A DNA stretch of 64,000 nt. It comes from Euryarchaeota archaeon UBA251 (lineage in GTDB: Archaea; Thermoplasmatota; Poseidoniia; Poseidoniales; Thalassarchaeaceae). The notes beneath the pieces were generated by a model. It had not been told where the DNA came from, did not search any database, and saw nothing but the letters and a program-made list of their open reading frames with translations. Below, piece by piece: positions 51,501-59,594 of this stretch. Numbering within the stretch: the first letter of the stretch is position 1; each line of letters opens with the position of its first letter. A program made the position numbers and the translations under genes. The stretch covers positions 17,266 through 81,265 of the forward strand of contig DAFJ01000085.1 in NCBI GenBank assembly GCA_002497905.1. The letters are read 5' to 3'.

Positions 51501-52181
51501 ATGAGCGACATCGATGAGGGCATCGATGAGGGGTTGGCATCCTTAGAAGATAGGGCCCGGAACGCAGAAGTTGAGTTCACAAGGACGATGCGGCGCCTCG
51601 TTATTGGTATCGTCACTCAAATTGCGCTCGTCGGTCTAATCATCATGATATTCGACATCGGTCCACTTATCGATGCGGTTGGAGTTCCAGTTGCTTTCCT
51701 CATCGGCTTCCTTTTCCCAATGCTCCTCATTATTGCATGGGCAGGTGCGGATCACCAAGTACGAATGGAGCCGATGGTGGAAGAAGAAGAACATGAAATT
51801 GAGGCGGTTGTCGATCGGATTATCGAAGATGCACCAGACAACCCTCTGCAGAAGACTATGTCTCCATCAGGAGGGGCAGTATACATGACCCGAGGACGAG
51901 ATCCAAAGGGTGTCGCTGAAGGTGGAGGGGCAGATACCTTCGACCCTAGAAATCCACAAATTGATGGAATGGATTTGCGGCCTGAACATGAAGGGCTAGA
52001 AGGGGAACTAAGGAAAAGTCACGAAGTCAAAATCGAGGCTGACGAAATTGTTGCAGAAGAAGCGCAGAAAGCTTGGGAAGAGGCTGAGAGGAATGACCTC
52101 GAACTCATAGAAGCAGGAGTGGGGCGTTTGGGTGATCTAGTTGGTACTGGACATTTCGGTGGACGCACTCCTGAAAACTGA
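51501..52181 (+). CDS. Membrane protein with long acidic cytoplasmic tail
   Basis: A 226-aa protein of unknown function. Seen: an acidic N-terminus (SDIDEGIDEGLASLEDRARN), two hydrophobic helices (LVIGIVTQIALVGLIIMIFD and GVPVAFLIGFLFPMLLIIAWA), then an acidic, helical and low-complexity C-terminal tail (EEEEHEIEAVVDRIIED; IEADEIVAEEAQKAWEEAERN). ATG at 51501 is preferred to the GTG at 51495. The arrangement downstream of a similar membrane/coiled-coil gene suggests that they form one envelope-associated unit, but the role is unknown. Confidence 0.7.
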   Translation: MSDIDEGIDEGLASLEDRARNAEVEFTRTMRRLVIGIVTQIALVGLIIMIFDIGPLIDAVGVPVAFLIGFLFPMLLIIAWAGADHQVRMEPMVEEEEHEIEAVVDRIIEDAPDNPLQKTMSPSGGAVYMTRGRDPKGVAEGGGADTFDPRNPQIDGMDLRPEHEGLEGELRKSHEVKIEADEIVAEEAQKAWEEAERNDLELIEAGVGRLGDLVGTGHFGGRTPEN

Positions 52182-52228
52182 TTGTAAAGCCGTGAAAGAC
52201 CATTTACCGGAGTCTGGTGAAGAATACC

Positions 52229-53014
52229 ATGGCACCCCCGCCAATGAAAGCGGTACTCGTGGCTGGTGGACTCGGTTCTCGCATGCTACCTTTCACACGA
52301 TACATGCACAAAGCCATGCTTCCGTTATACCATCGTCCTGTCATCGATTTTGCTCTCGGATTCATTCGACGTTCGGGTATCAAGGATATCACAATCATCG
52401 GAAATCGTTTCATTGGTCAAATCGCTCAACACGTTGGTGTTGGACTTCCTGGAGAAAATATTCACTATGTAATTGAGGAAAAACCGCAAGGTGTTGCATA
52501 TGCCCTGAATCTCGCACGACCGCATATCGAAGGAAGTCGATTGATGGTCTATTTCTCCGACAATATCACCACCGCTGAACTCACCGAAGAGGCAAGACAT
52601 TGGAAAACCTCAGAGGAACCCCCGGGATGTTTGCTTCTTGGACGCTCGGTCGAAGACCCGCGTGCCTTTGGAGTGGCTGTACTCGATGAAGAAGGACATC
52701 TCTTAGATATCGTCGAGAAGCCAGAAAATCCACCAAGTGACCTTGCAATTGGGGGCATCTACCTCTATGACGAGCGCTTTTGGGAACTGCTTGACGAATG
52801 CTACGGCACCGAAAAAGAAGGGTTCTCCATCACCGATCTAAACAAGAAATACATCGAACTTGGTGCAGCACAAATGAAGGATTTAGGTGATGAGGAATGG
52901 CTTGATTGTGGGACTGCTGATGCTCTGTTAAGGGCATCTGCGCTTGCAAAAGAGGGGCGGCTATCGCCTGAACCGTGCAATCTTCGGGAAAAAGATCCAA
53001 TACCGCGAAAGTGA
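52229..53014 (+). CDS. Sugar-1-phosphate nucleotidyltransferase
   Basis: Activates a sugar 1-phosphate as an NDP-sugar (261 aa). Seen: N-terminal pyrophosphorylase signature AVLVAGGLGSRMLPFTRYMHK, MLPLYHRPVIDFAL, then GIKDITIIG, a substrate-binding stretch LMVYFSDNITTAEL (GDN-like), PPGCLLLGRSVEDPRAFGVAVLD and AIGGIYLYD, in the order of glucose-1-phosphate thymidylyl-/uridylyltransferases. Start ATG 52229 follows a GGTGA element by 8 nt; ATG 52244 is an alternative. The next gene is a nucleotide-sugar dehydrogenase, so the two may jointly make a UDP-hexuronate or related sugar for surface polymers. Confidence 0.85.
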   Translation: MAPPPMKAVLVAGGLGSRMLPFTRYMHKAMLPLYHRPVIDFALGFIRRSGIKDITIIGNRFIGQIAQHVGVGLPGENIHYVIEEKPQGVAYALNLARPHIEGSRLMVYFSDNITTAELTEEARHWKTSEEPPGCLLLGRSVEDPRAFGVAVLDEEGHLLDIVEKPENPPSDLAIGGIYLYDERFWELLDECYGTEKEGFSITDLNKKYIELGAAQMKDLGDEEWLDCGTADALLRASALAKEGRLSPEPCNLREKDPIPRK

Positions 53015-53040
53015 CGCGTTAGAACTTACAAGATAGAGAA

Positions 53041-53045
53041 GGAGG
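53041..53045 (+). promoter_or_regulatory. Shine-Dalgarno site deciding the start at 53,054
   Basis: GGAGG (within AGAAGGAGGA) lies 8 nt before the ATG at 53054, which gives [13 protein letters not shown]. This decides the start against an upstream in-frame TTG at 53048. Confidence 0.7.
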
Positions 53046-53053
53046 ATTTGTGC

Positions 53054-53878
53054 ATGAAAGTGGGTATAATTGGAGCTGGGATTGTTGGAGGAGCTATCGA
53101 ACACTGGTTCGGACCTGTTCACGATTTATTCATCCATGATCCTGTTAGAGGAACAACACTTGCCGATGTAACCAATCATGTGGATATGGCTTACATCGCT
53201 GTTCCAACGCCAATGTCAGATACAGACGGATCTTGTGATCTCTCGATTGTAACCTCCATCCTCGGCGAGCTCCCTGATGGCTTCACAGCTGTAATCAAAA
53301 GTACAGTTGTACCAGGTACAACGCAACGTTTCCATGAAGAGTATCCACACCTCAAGATTGCTTATTCCCCTGAATTCCTTGTCGAAAGAAGACACTTGGA
53401 AGATTTCGGGAATCAGGATATCCTTGTCTGTGGAACACATCATGCAGATGTAGCTGAACGTGTCTTCCAACAGCATCGTGAAGCAGGCGTTATCAAATCA
53501 GATCAGACCTTTCATGTCGAGCCGGCAGTCGCTGAAATGGTGAAATATTCGAAAAACACCTTTTACGCTCTCAAGGTCATCTTTGCGAACCAAATGTACG
53601 ACATTTGTCAAGGCCTTAATGCGGATTGGTACAAAGTAAGTGAAATCATCACAGCACCCCAAGCTCAACCGATTGGGCCATCCCATCTCGATCCTATCTT
53701 TGGTTTGAATCGAGGGTTTGGAGGGAAGTGCCTTCCAAAGGATAGCAATGCTCTCCGTGTGCTTGCTAGTAATCTCGGTGTGAAGTATGATTGGATGGAG
53801 GCGATTCAATCGGACAATGCCCGCTTACGGTCTATTCTCACGGGGAAACCATCAGATGTCACGACCAACGATGATTGA
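53054..53878 (+). CDS. UDP-sugar dehydrogenase, short form lacking the C-terminal domain
   Basis: Member of the UDP-glucose/GDP-mannose dehydrogenase family (274 aa), oxidising a nucleotide sugar with NAD. Seen: Rossmann opening [77 protein letters not shown], and the catalytic block [15 protein letters not shown] with the active Cys. The protein stops about 40 residues after that block, whereas usual enzymes are about 400-450 aa with a UDP-binding C-terminal domain. No frameshift signature is visible. It follows the nucleotidyltransferase by 39 bp. Confidence 0.85.
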   Translation: MKVGIIGAGIVGGAIEHWFGPVHDLFIHDPVRGTTLADVTNHVDMAYIAVPTPMSDTDGSCDLSIVTSILGELPDGFTAVIKSTVVPGTTQRFHEEYPHLKIAYSPEFLVERRHLEDFGNQDILVCGTHHADVAERVFQQHREAGVIKSDQTFHVEPAVAEMVKYSKNTFYALKVIFANQMYDICQGLNADWYKVSEIITAPQAQPIGPSHLDPIFGLNRGFGGKCLPKDSNALRVLASNLGVKYDWMEAIQSDNARLRSILTGKPSDVTTNDD

Positions 53879-53925
53879 GATACATTCGACGGCAGATTGA
53901 TGGGGAGCAACACGAAGCCGGTCGC

Positions 53926-54363
53926 ATGCTTCCGGACACGCTGCACACCCTTCCTCAGAATGAGAGGTTCGCTTACGCCAAACTCTTGGCCTATATCACA
54001 AAGGTCGATGATGAAGTCACGGTCGATGAAATGGCCATGTTTGAACAGCGAATGGGGACCGCGCTTCTCTCTCCAAATCAGCGGTCAGCGATCCGAGACT
54101 ACCTCAAAAATCCACCAACGCTAAAAGAATGCATTAGTGACCTAAAGGAATCCACAGATGGACGCGCGGGTAAACTCGCACTACGTGATTCAATCATGAT
54201 GTCGGCTGCTGATGGAACCGTAGACGAAGATGAGTTCGAAGTCCTCGGTAAGATCGCCGCTGGACTTGGGATGGAGGAAAGCGTTGTCGACGATCTCCTC
54301 GACTGGGTGATGGAAGGTTACGATTGGATGGAACGAGGGCTTACGATCCTCAATGCTTCTTGA
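53926..54363 (+). CDS. TerB-like helical protein, first of a tandem pair
   Basis: A 145-aa all-helical protein of TerB-like type. Seen: RFAYAKLLAYITKVDDEVTVDE (acidic helix pair), M-x-F-E-x-R-MGTALLSP, and KLALRDSIMMSAADGTVDEDE followed by GLGMEESVVDDLL. Asp-rich repeats (D-D-E, A-D-G-x-V-D-E-x-E) may bind metal, as in TerB of the tellurite-resistance family; the name reflects fold and does not imply tellurite resistance. The open frame continues upstream past the dehydrogenase stop; ATG 53926 fits the homologous start of the tandem copy (MLPD-like). Confidence 0.7.
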   Translation: MLPDTLHTLPQNERFAYAKLLAYITKVDDEVTVDEMAMFEQRMGTALLSPNQRSAIRDYLKNPPTLKECISDLKESTDGRAGKLALRDSIMMSAADGTVDEDEFEVLGKIAAGLGMEESVVDDLLDWVMEGYDWMERGLTILNAS

Positions 54364-54372
54364 GGTGGACGA

Positions 54373-54837
54373 TTGCTGCCTGATGTCATCGATCGACTCG
54401 ATGAGCACGATCGAGAAGGTTATGTTCGCATTCTTATCTCTCTAGCCGGTGCAGATGGTACTCTTGTTCGTGAAGAAACCGCTGCAATCGAGGCTGCAAT
54501 GGGGCGTGCACTAATCTCGCCACATCGCCGGAACGTACTCCGACAAGAGTTGAAGAGAAGCATCAATCTCTCAGAGATAATCGATGGGATGGGAATCCCT
54601 GCATTGCGCCTAGCTCTGAGGGATGCTGCCATTGTCGGGGCCTGTGATGGCGAGTTCCAAGAAGAAGAAATCGAATTTTTGAAGCGTCTCGCGGTTCATG
54701 CAGATGTGGATGAAGAGACCCTGGCTAAGGTTCTCAAATGGGTAGATCAAGGATGGACTTGGATTGAAAAATCTCGGCGTTTCCTTGGAATCAGAAACCA
54801 AGATTTTGGGAAATATGCAAAAAATGACGATGATTAG
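54373..54837 (+). CDS. TerB-like helical protein, second of a tandem pair
   Basis: A 154-aa paralogue of the preceding gene. Shared order: L-PD-x-I-x-RL/MLPDTLHTL opening, helix with SLAGADGTLVREE, M-GRALISPHRRNVLRQEL, then L-RLALRDAAIVGACDGEFQEEE and VDEETLAKVLKWVDQGW. The CDGEFQEEEI segment corresponds to AADGTVDEDEF of the first copy. It starts with a TTG 9 bp after the first gene's stop with GAGGTG upstream, so the two are an operon arising by duplication. It extends further with a short C-terminal tail (RRFLGIRNQDFGK). Function unknown. Confidence 0.7.
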   Translation: MLPDVIDRLDEHDREGYVRILISLAGADGTLVREETAAIEAAMGRALISPHRRNVLRQELKRSINLSEIIDGMGIPALRLALRDAAIVGACDGEFQEEEIEFLKRLAVHADVDEETLAKVLKWVDQGWTWIEKSRRFLGIRNQDFGKYAKNDDD

Positions 54838-55002
54838 GATTCAACTGCTAAAATAACTGAGGGTACAAAGAAATAATTCCAGTTTCCGCGAATTCAATTT
54901 CATTTCTCAGAGGTTGCATAACTCCCCAATAAGGCAGATTCTTCATAGGGTAGAACTTCACATCGCGACACCTAGCACGAGCGATTCGGGGTGAGCGGTA
55001 GT

Positions 55003-55587
55003 ATGGGAGTTCACCCGAAGATTGGAATCACAGGTCTTCCGCGTAGTGGAAAATCTGCTGTGATGCAGAAGGTAATCGAAATGCTCGTCAACGATAGGAC
55101 GGGGGAGATACGTGCACGTGGTGAGAACCCGGATACAATTCGAATTATTGCTGGAATGCGAACAGAACCTCTCATTGAAGATGGTGAACGCAAAGGATAC
55201 CGATGTATCGATATCGTTACTGGAGAAGAAGCCGTCATGGCTCACAAAGACATCGACACCCGGACACGCGTATTCGGATTTGGCATCGATAAGGAAACGA
55301 TGAACACTGTCGCGATCCCTGCAATCAGAACTGCAATGGAAGAGGCCGAGGTCATCGTAATCGACGAAATCGGAAAGTTTAGTGTTGAGTCCGAAGAATT
55401 TGTCGAGATTGTTCGAGCAGCGCTTGAACTCGACAAGCCGACGGTTATGACACTCGCCAAGAAATCACGACATCCACTTCTTCAGGACATCCGTAGAAGG
55501 GATGATGCACGAATACTTGAGGTGACCCCAGTCAATCGAGCTCTGCTTCCATACAAAATTCACAAGCTAATGCGCGAGACCTACTAA
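55003..55587 (+). CDS. THEP1-type nucleoside-triphosphatase
   Basis: P-loop NTPase of the THEP1 family (194 aa), hydrolysing nucleoside triphosphates; human relative is NTPCR. Seen: Walker A GITGLPRSGKSAVM, a basic block E-R-KGYRCIDIVTGEE, a Walker B strand VIVIDEIGKFSVESEEF, and VMTLAKKSRHPLLQDIRRRDD, as in the family. GTG 54991 is a second possible start. The 165 bp upstream (54,838-55,002) hold no gene that I can see. Confidence 0.88.
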   Translation: MGVHPKIGITGLPRSGKSAVMQKVIEMLVNDRTGEIRARGENPDTIRIIAGMRTEPLIEDGERKGYRCIDIVTGEEAVMAHKDIDTRTRVFGFGIDKETMNTVAIPAIRTAMEEAEVIVIDEIGKFSVESEEFVEIVRAALELDKPTVMTLAKKSRHPLLQDIRRRDDARILEVTPVNRALLPYKIHKLMRETY

Positions 55588-55627
55588 CGGCCGTTGACTT
55601 CATGCATAGGATAGCGAGTCTAGAGTC

Positions 55628-56008
55628 ATGGATACGCCTGCTCGGACCATTGAGAGGTTGTTCACTCTAGCCGCCGTTGGTTCAGCCTTCGGTGCTGGTT
55701 TTCTATTGCTTGAGTCATCCACTTGTAACGACAGTCTCGACGTTGCAATTACTTGTGCTGAGTCCGCATCGGTGGACGTCGGGCGTGTTCTTCTTGCAAT
55801 CGCTGCTCTACTAGGGCTTGTTGTTACTCAAGCATGGTTCGCACGCTCATCGAATCGAAGTTCATGGATTTCAATGATCTTCGACGACCGTACCGAGGAA
55901 GATGTTCGTCTTGATGCTGATTCAATAACCGACGATGTCGAAGATATGGGTGAAGGATGGGCGAAGCTCGAGGAACAGATGCTCACAAATCGTATTGAAG
56001 AAGAATGA
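55628..56008 (+). CDS. Small two-helix membrane protein
   Basis: A 126-aa protein of unknown function. Seen: two hydrophobic segments (LAAVGSAFGAGFLLLESS and VDVGRVLLAIAALLGLVVTQAW) separated by a short Cys-containing extracytoplasmic loop (CNDSLDVAITCAES, possible disulfide), then an acidic cytoplasmic tail (DDRTEEDVRLDADSITDDVED). It follows the NTPase by 40 bp on the same strand and ends 1 bp before the tRNA-Cys gene on the other strand. Confidence 0.65.
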   Translation: MDTPARTIERLFTLAAVGSAFGAGFLLLESSTCNDSLDVAITCAESASVDVGRVLLAIAALLGLVVTQAWFARSSNRSSWISMIFDDRTEEDVRLDADSITDDVEDMGEGWAKLEEQMLTNRIEEE

Positions 56009-56009
56009 A

Positions 56010-56086
56010 TGGAGCACAGGAGGGGATTCGAACCCCTGTAAAATGGATTTGCAGTCCATCGCGTAACCGGGCTTTGCTACCTGTGC
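56010..56086 (-). tRNA. trnC: tRNA-Cys (GCA)
   Basis: Seen on the minus strand: acceptor GCACAGG/CCTGTGC, D-arm GCAAAGCCCGGTTACGC, anticodon arm TGGACTGCAAATCCA with anticodon GCA, T-arm GGGGTTCGAATCCCC, discriminator U and a genome-encoded CCA (56010-56012). No intron. It is convergent with the small membrane protein gene and divergent from the gene at 56,167. Confidence 0.96.
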
Positions 56087-56110
56087 GTTGTCCGCTCGTG
56101 AGTGCCGTCG

Positions 56111-56120
56111 TATATCAAAA
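56111..56120 (-). promoter_or_regulatory. TATA-box element for tRNA-Cys
   Basis: On the minus strand TTTTGATATA is centred about 28 bp upstream of the tRNA 5' end (56086), the expected archaeal TATA distance. No clear BRE purine pair can be read just upstream (CGTGG precedes it). Confidence 0.6.
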
Positions 56121-56166
56121 CCACGAGCGTTTTCTACATGTCAAAATTCGGTATTCGACCATCCAG

Positions 56167-56673
56167 ATGAACTTGAGAAATCCATCGGCTTCATATGGGC
56201 CCCAAGTGGTTCTCGTTCTCATGACACCTGCAGGGGGCGAAGGTCAACTTCAGGTCCAAGAGTTCCTCGATGGTATCTCAGACCTCGATTTGAACACAAA
56301 AACCCGTGATTGGTATACAATGGACGTCTCTACAATGATCCAGGATATTGACATCGTCGATCACGAGATTGATGACGAGACCGGGTGCTCCCTTCTCTTC
56401 TTACGAAACAGCGTCATACACTGCTGTCCAGATTCTCAGCGTATCAAACACTATCCCAAGCATCTAATCCACTGTTTTGTTGAGAATCGTTCAGGCCGAA
56501 GACCGCTTTCCGAGAACAGTAATGCCTCTAAAGACCCTGTTTTCTTCGCTGAACTATTCTCCATTTCACCCTGTGAAGAACAATTGAATTGGAGCGTGGG
56601 ATCCCATCTTGAAGGCGATGTTCCTCGACTCCAAGCGAGAACTGCACGTTGGCTTAGATATCTCAATTCCTGA
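56167..56673 (+). CDS. Hypothetical protein, start uncertain
   Basis: A protein of 168 aa (150 aa if the ATG at 56221 is used) that I do not recognise. Seen: PQVVLVL strand, an acidic pair (QDIDIVDHEIDDETGCSLLFL) and polar helices with PKHLIHCFVENRSG, ending in ARTARWLRYLNS. No membrane segment, signal or catalytic motif. The open frame reaches back through the tRNA-Cys gene to 56,005, which is not the true start. Neither ATG has a clear Shine-Dalgarno site. It precedes enolase by 39 bp and may be co-transcribed with it. Confidence 0.5.
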   Translation: MNLRNPSASYGPQVVLVLMTPAGGEGQLQVQEFLDGISDLDLNTKTRDWYTMDVSTMIQDIDIVDHEIDDETGCSLLFLRNSVIHCCPDSQRIKHYPKHLIHCFVENRSGRRPLSENSNASKDPVFFAELFSISPCEEQLNWSVGSHLEGDVPRLQARTARWLRYLNS

Positions 56674-56712
56674 TTCGCTTGATTCATGAACCCATCACGA
56701 GAAGGCCTGCGC

Positions 56713-57963
56713 ATGGATGCCTACATCACCGGCCTCATGGCGCGGGCAATCCTTGATTCAAGAGGGAACCCAACTGTCGAGGTTGAATGCTTCGTGAATG
56801 GAGGATTGGCCGGGCGTGCAGCTGTGCCATCTGGTGCAAGTACAGGGAGCCATGAGGCAGTCGAATTGAGAGATGGGGGAGACCGTTGGATGGGGAAGGG
56901 CGTTGATCTAGCCGTCCAAAACGTCGTCGAAGTAATCCAGGAAGCCTTGGTGGGACTGCGAGTTGATGACCAAGCTACCATCGATCAGTGCATTCTCGAT
57001 CTTGATGATTCACCGAACAAAGCAACGCTTGGTGCTAATGCAACGCTTGGTGCATCGCTCGCCTGCCTCCATGCAGGGGCAAACATCCACTCTCAACCTC
57101 TCTGGCGTTACGTCGGCGGGCTATCTGGAGGAAGCCTCCCAGTACCTCTGATGAACATACTCAACGGAGGTGCCCATGCCGCAAGTGATGTGGATGTTCA
57201 GGAGTTCATGGTCGTTCCCCATGGTTTTGATGACTTTTCTGAGGCACTTCGCGCAGGAGTCGAAACTTACCATTCTCTTCGCTCAGTCCTCAAGGAGAAA
57301 GGGCTCCTCGGTGGTATCGGAGATGAAGGTGGTTTTGCACCAAATCTCCCGAGCAATGCCGAAGGACTTGGGCTATTGACCCAAGCAATCGAGCGTGCAG
57401 GCTATTCACCAGGAGATGAGCTTGGTATCGCGTTAGACGTGGCAGCACAGGAGTTCCTACACGATGATGGCTACCACATTGATGGCGCTGTCTTAACTGG
57501 CGATCAACTCGCTGAAACCTATGCAACTTGGGCTGACGAACATCCCATCGTATCTATCGAGGACCCTTTCGGCGAAGACGATTGGAGTTCTTGGTCGACA
57601 TTGACCGCTGAAATGGGAGATAGGGTCCAAATTGTTGGTGATGACCTATTCGTGACAAATGTGAATCGTCTGTCTGATGGGATTGATCGAGCAGCTGCTA
57701 ATGCGATTCTAATCAAGCCCAACCAAATTGGGACCGTCACCGAGACACTGGAATGTATTGAGATGGCGAAGAGTCACGGCTTTGGGACAGTAATGAGTCA
57801 CCGTTCCGGTGAAACGAGTGATGATACGATTGCCGATCTCGCAGTAGGTGCGCGAACTGGTCAGATCAAAACTGGGGCCCCTGCACGGTCCGATCGGACC
57901 TCAAAGTACAATCAACTTCTACGAATCTCTGAATCCTGCACAGAGTTCCTGCCACCGTTCTAA
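56713..57963 (+). CDS. eno: Enolase
   Basis: Dehydrates 2-phosphoglycerate to PEP in glycolysis/gluconeogenesis, feeding the reaction opposite to PEPCK. Seen (416 aa): ARAILDSRGNPTVEVECFV, GAS-TGSHEAVELRDG, GANATLGASLACLHAGA, MNILNGGAHAASDVDVQEFM, GIGDEGGFAPNL, SIEDPFGEDDW, and catalytic-site sequences VGDDLFVTN, ILIKPNQIGT, and MSHRSGETSDDTIADLAVG. Start ATG 56713 gives MDAYITGLMARAIL; an upstream ATG 56686 adds nine non-conserved residues. It is convergent with the aminotransferase and separated by 1 bp. Confidence 0.98.
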   Translation: MDAYITGLMARAILDSRGNPTVEVECFVNGGLAGRAAVPSGASTGSHEAVELRDGGDRWMGKGVDLAVQNVVEVIQEALVGLRVDDQATIDQCILDLDDSPNKATLGANATLGASLACLHAGANIHSQPLWRYVGGLSGGSLPVPLMNILNGGAHAASDVDVQEFMVVPHGFDDFSEALRAGVETYHSLRSVLKEKGLLGGIGDEGGFAPNLPSNAEGLGLLTQAIERAGYSPGDELGIALDVAAQEFLHDDGYHIDGAVLTGDQLAETYATWADEHPIVSIEDPFGEDDWSSWSTLTAEMGDRVQIVGDDLFVTNVNRLSDGIDRAAANAILIKPNQIGTVTETLECIEMAKSHGFGTVMSHRSGETSDDTIADLAVGARTGQIKTGAPARSDRTSKYNQLLRISESCTEFLPPF

Positions 57964-57964
57964 A

Positions 57965-59095
57965 TCAAGACAACCAGGCCTTAAGCCGGGTAATCCCTTC
58001 TCGGATATCTGCCTCATCGGTTGCATATGAAACCCGAACAAAGCCTTCACCGCCCTCGATTAATGAGCCAGGGATGAGTTGAACGCGGGCTTCATCAAGA
58101 GCACGATCTGCAAACTCAACCGACGTCATGCCTGAACTTGTAATATCGATGAAGGCATAGAAGGCCCCTTCTGGTTCTACAAGTTCCATACCCGGAATTG
58201 ATGCGATACCTTCCATCAGGATGTTACGTCGCCGGTTGTACTGTATACAGAACTCATCTACGGCTACATCTTGAGTCAATGCAACAGACGCCGCTGGCAT
58301 CAAGAAAGTAGGAACATGTGAATTTGCATTGGCCTGACATGCGAAGGCTGCTTTCATCGCCTCCTTGGGCCCAGTAAGGACGCCAAGACGCCAACCTGTC
58401 ATTGCGAATGACTTCGAGAAGCCAGTGACAACCATTGTTCGCTCTGCTCCACCAGGGATACTCGCTGGAGATATGTGAGGCCATTCTACCCAGAGAAGAC
58501 GAGCGTAGATCTCGTCACTGATTATCCAAAGATCATGTTCCACTGCAAGGGCGACAATTGCCTGAATCTCCTCTGGTGTGTAAACCGCTCCAGTCGGATT
58601 ATTGGGAGAGTTCAGCAAGATTGCTTTGGTCTTGTCCGTGATAGAGGCGCGCATCGACTCTATAATCGGGTGAAAGAGATCGTTAGTCTCAGTGAAAACG
58701 ATGTTAATTCCTAAAAGGGCGGTTTGACCCTCATAGGTTGGCCAAGCTGGAGCAGGCACAAGTAACTCATCGCCAGCTTCCATAGTGACCATCATGGCAT
58801 ACAACAGAGCTTGCTTGGCTCCAGGTGTGACCATCACTGTCTCTGGTGTAGTTTCAAGGTCCCACATACGATTCAATTGTTCTGAAATTTGGGTACACAA
58901 ATCCATCGAACCCGGACCACGCGTGTACTTTGTCTGGCCCGCTTCAAGTGCCTCAATCGCAGCATCAACAACTGGTCGAGGTGTGTCAAATCCAGGTTCC
59001 CCGACAGTCCAACGAATGACGTCTTCAGAGGGCTTGACCAGATACGGCGTGAACCCAATGGCGAGATTTGAGAACCGCTCCGGTACCTCGGGCAT
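57965..59095 (-). CDS. Aspartate/aromatic-type aminotransferase (class I)
   Basis: PLP-dependent fold type I aminotransferase (376 aa). Seen: FTPYLVKPSEDVIRWTVGEPGF, then GQTKYTRGPGS, MVTPGAKQALLYAMM, ILLNSPNNPTGAVYT, DEIYARLLW, and the PLP lysine motif VVTGFSKSFAMTGWRLG, ending with G-FVRVSYATDEADIREGI. It belongs to the aspartate aminotransferase (AspC) group; specific amino donor and acceptor are not evident. ATG 59095 (MPEVPERFSNLA) is chosen; the in-frame extension to 59,290 would cross the gcvH gene and is non-conserved. Its divergent partner is gcvH, 109 bp away. Confidence 0.92.
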   Translation of the reverse strand: MPEVPERFSNLAIGFTPYLVKPSEDVIRWTVGEPGFDTPRPVVDAAIEALEAGQTKYTRGPGSMDLCTQISEQLNRMWDLETTPETVMVTPGAKQALLYAMMVTMEAGDELLVPAPAWPTYEGQTALLGINIVFTETNDLFHPIIESMRASITDKTKAILLNSPNNPTGAVYTPEEIQAIVALAVEHDLWIISDEIYARLLWVEWPHISPASIPGGAERTMVVTGFSKSFAMTGWRLGVLTGPKEAMKAAFACQANANSHVPTFLMPAASVALTQDVAVDEFCIQYNRRRNILMEGIASIPGMELVEPEGAFYAFIDITSSGMTSVEFADRALDEARVQLIPGSLIEGGEGFVRVSYATDEADIREGITRLKAWLS

Positions 59096-59142
59096 GACGC
59101 CCGGAGTCGCGTCCTGCTTATGTCTTTGATGTGAGAATTCGT

Positions 59143-59150
59143 GCTTATAC
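59143..59150 (+). promoter_or_regulatory. TATA-like element upstream of gcvH
   Basis: GCTTATAC lies 55 bp upstream of the gcvH ATG, a plausible TATA box if the leader is about 30 nt. A GAGGAG element (59192-59197) lies before the start codon. Confidence 0.35.
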
Positions 59151-59204
59151 CTCAAGCGAAACCTTGACCCATCTTCTCGGACCCCATGTAATTGAGGAGA
59201 GCAC

Positions 59205-59594
59205 ATGTCCGACATTCCTGAAGATCTGAAGTACACAAAAGAACACGAATGGGTGAGAGTCGATGGAGACGAAGTCGTCATCGGTATCACTGATTTTGCT
59301 CAGAATGCTCTCACAGATGTTGTGTGGGTCGAGATGGACCCGGATATGGAAGGCTCAACAGTCGCAGAAATGGAGGCTTTCTGTAGTGTGGAATCTGTAA
59401 AATCTGTGAGTGAGATTTACGCACCTATTGCTGGAACGATTTCGGCACTAAATCTGGATCTCGAAGATGCCCCTGAAACAATCAATCAATCCCCTTACGA
59501 AGATGGGTGGATTGCACGTTTCCGTCCAAACAATATGGCAGATGTCGAAGGTCTCCTTGACGCAGCTGGTTACGCTGCTGTCATCGGAGAGTGA
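59205..59594 (+). CDS. gcvH: Glycine cleavage system H protein
   Basis: Lipoyl carrier shuttling the methylamine group in glycine cleavage (129 aa). Seen: EDLKYTKEHEWVRVDGD, VVIGITDFAQNALTDVVWVEM, and the lipoylation site SVESVKSVSE with Lys66, followed by YAPIAGTISALN and GWIARFRP. Full family length. Other glycine-cleavage genes are not in the window. It overlaps the RNase H start by 4 bp (GTGA), which suggests coupling. Confidence 0.97.
   Translation: MSDIPEDLKYTKEHEWVRVDGDEVVIGITDFAQNALTDVVWVEMDPDMEGSTVAEMEAFCSVESVKSVSEIYAPIAGTISALNLDLEDAPETINQSPYEDGWIARFRPNNMADVEGLLDAAGYAAVIGE

Noticed and set aside
54838..55002. Possible small gene or RNA upstream of the THEP1 NTPase
   Set aside because: The 165 bp are A+T-rich without a convincing reading frame, hairpin or TATA-box arrangement that I can support.
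56005..56166. N-terminal extension of the 56.2-kb protein through the tRNA gene
   Set aside because: The open frame simply passes through tRNA-Cys read on the wrong strand; true start must lie at 56167 or 56221.
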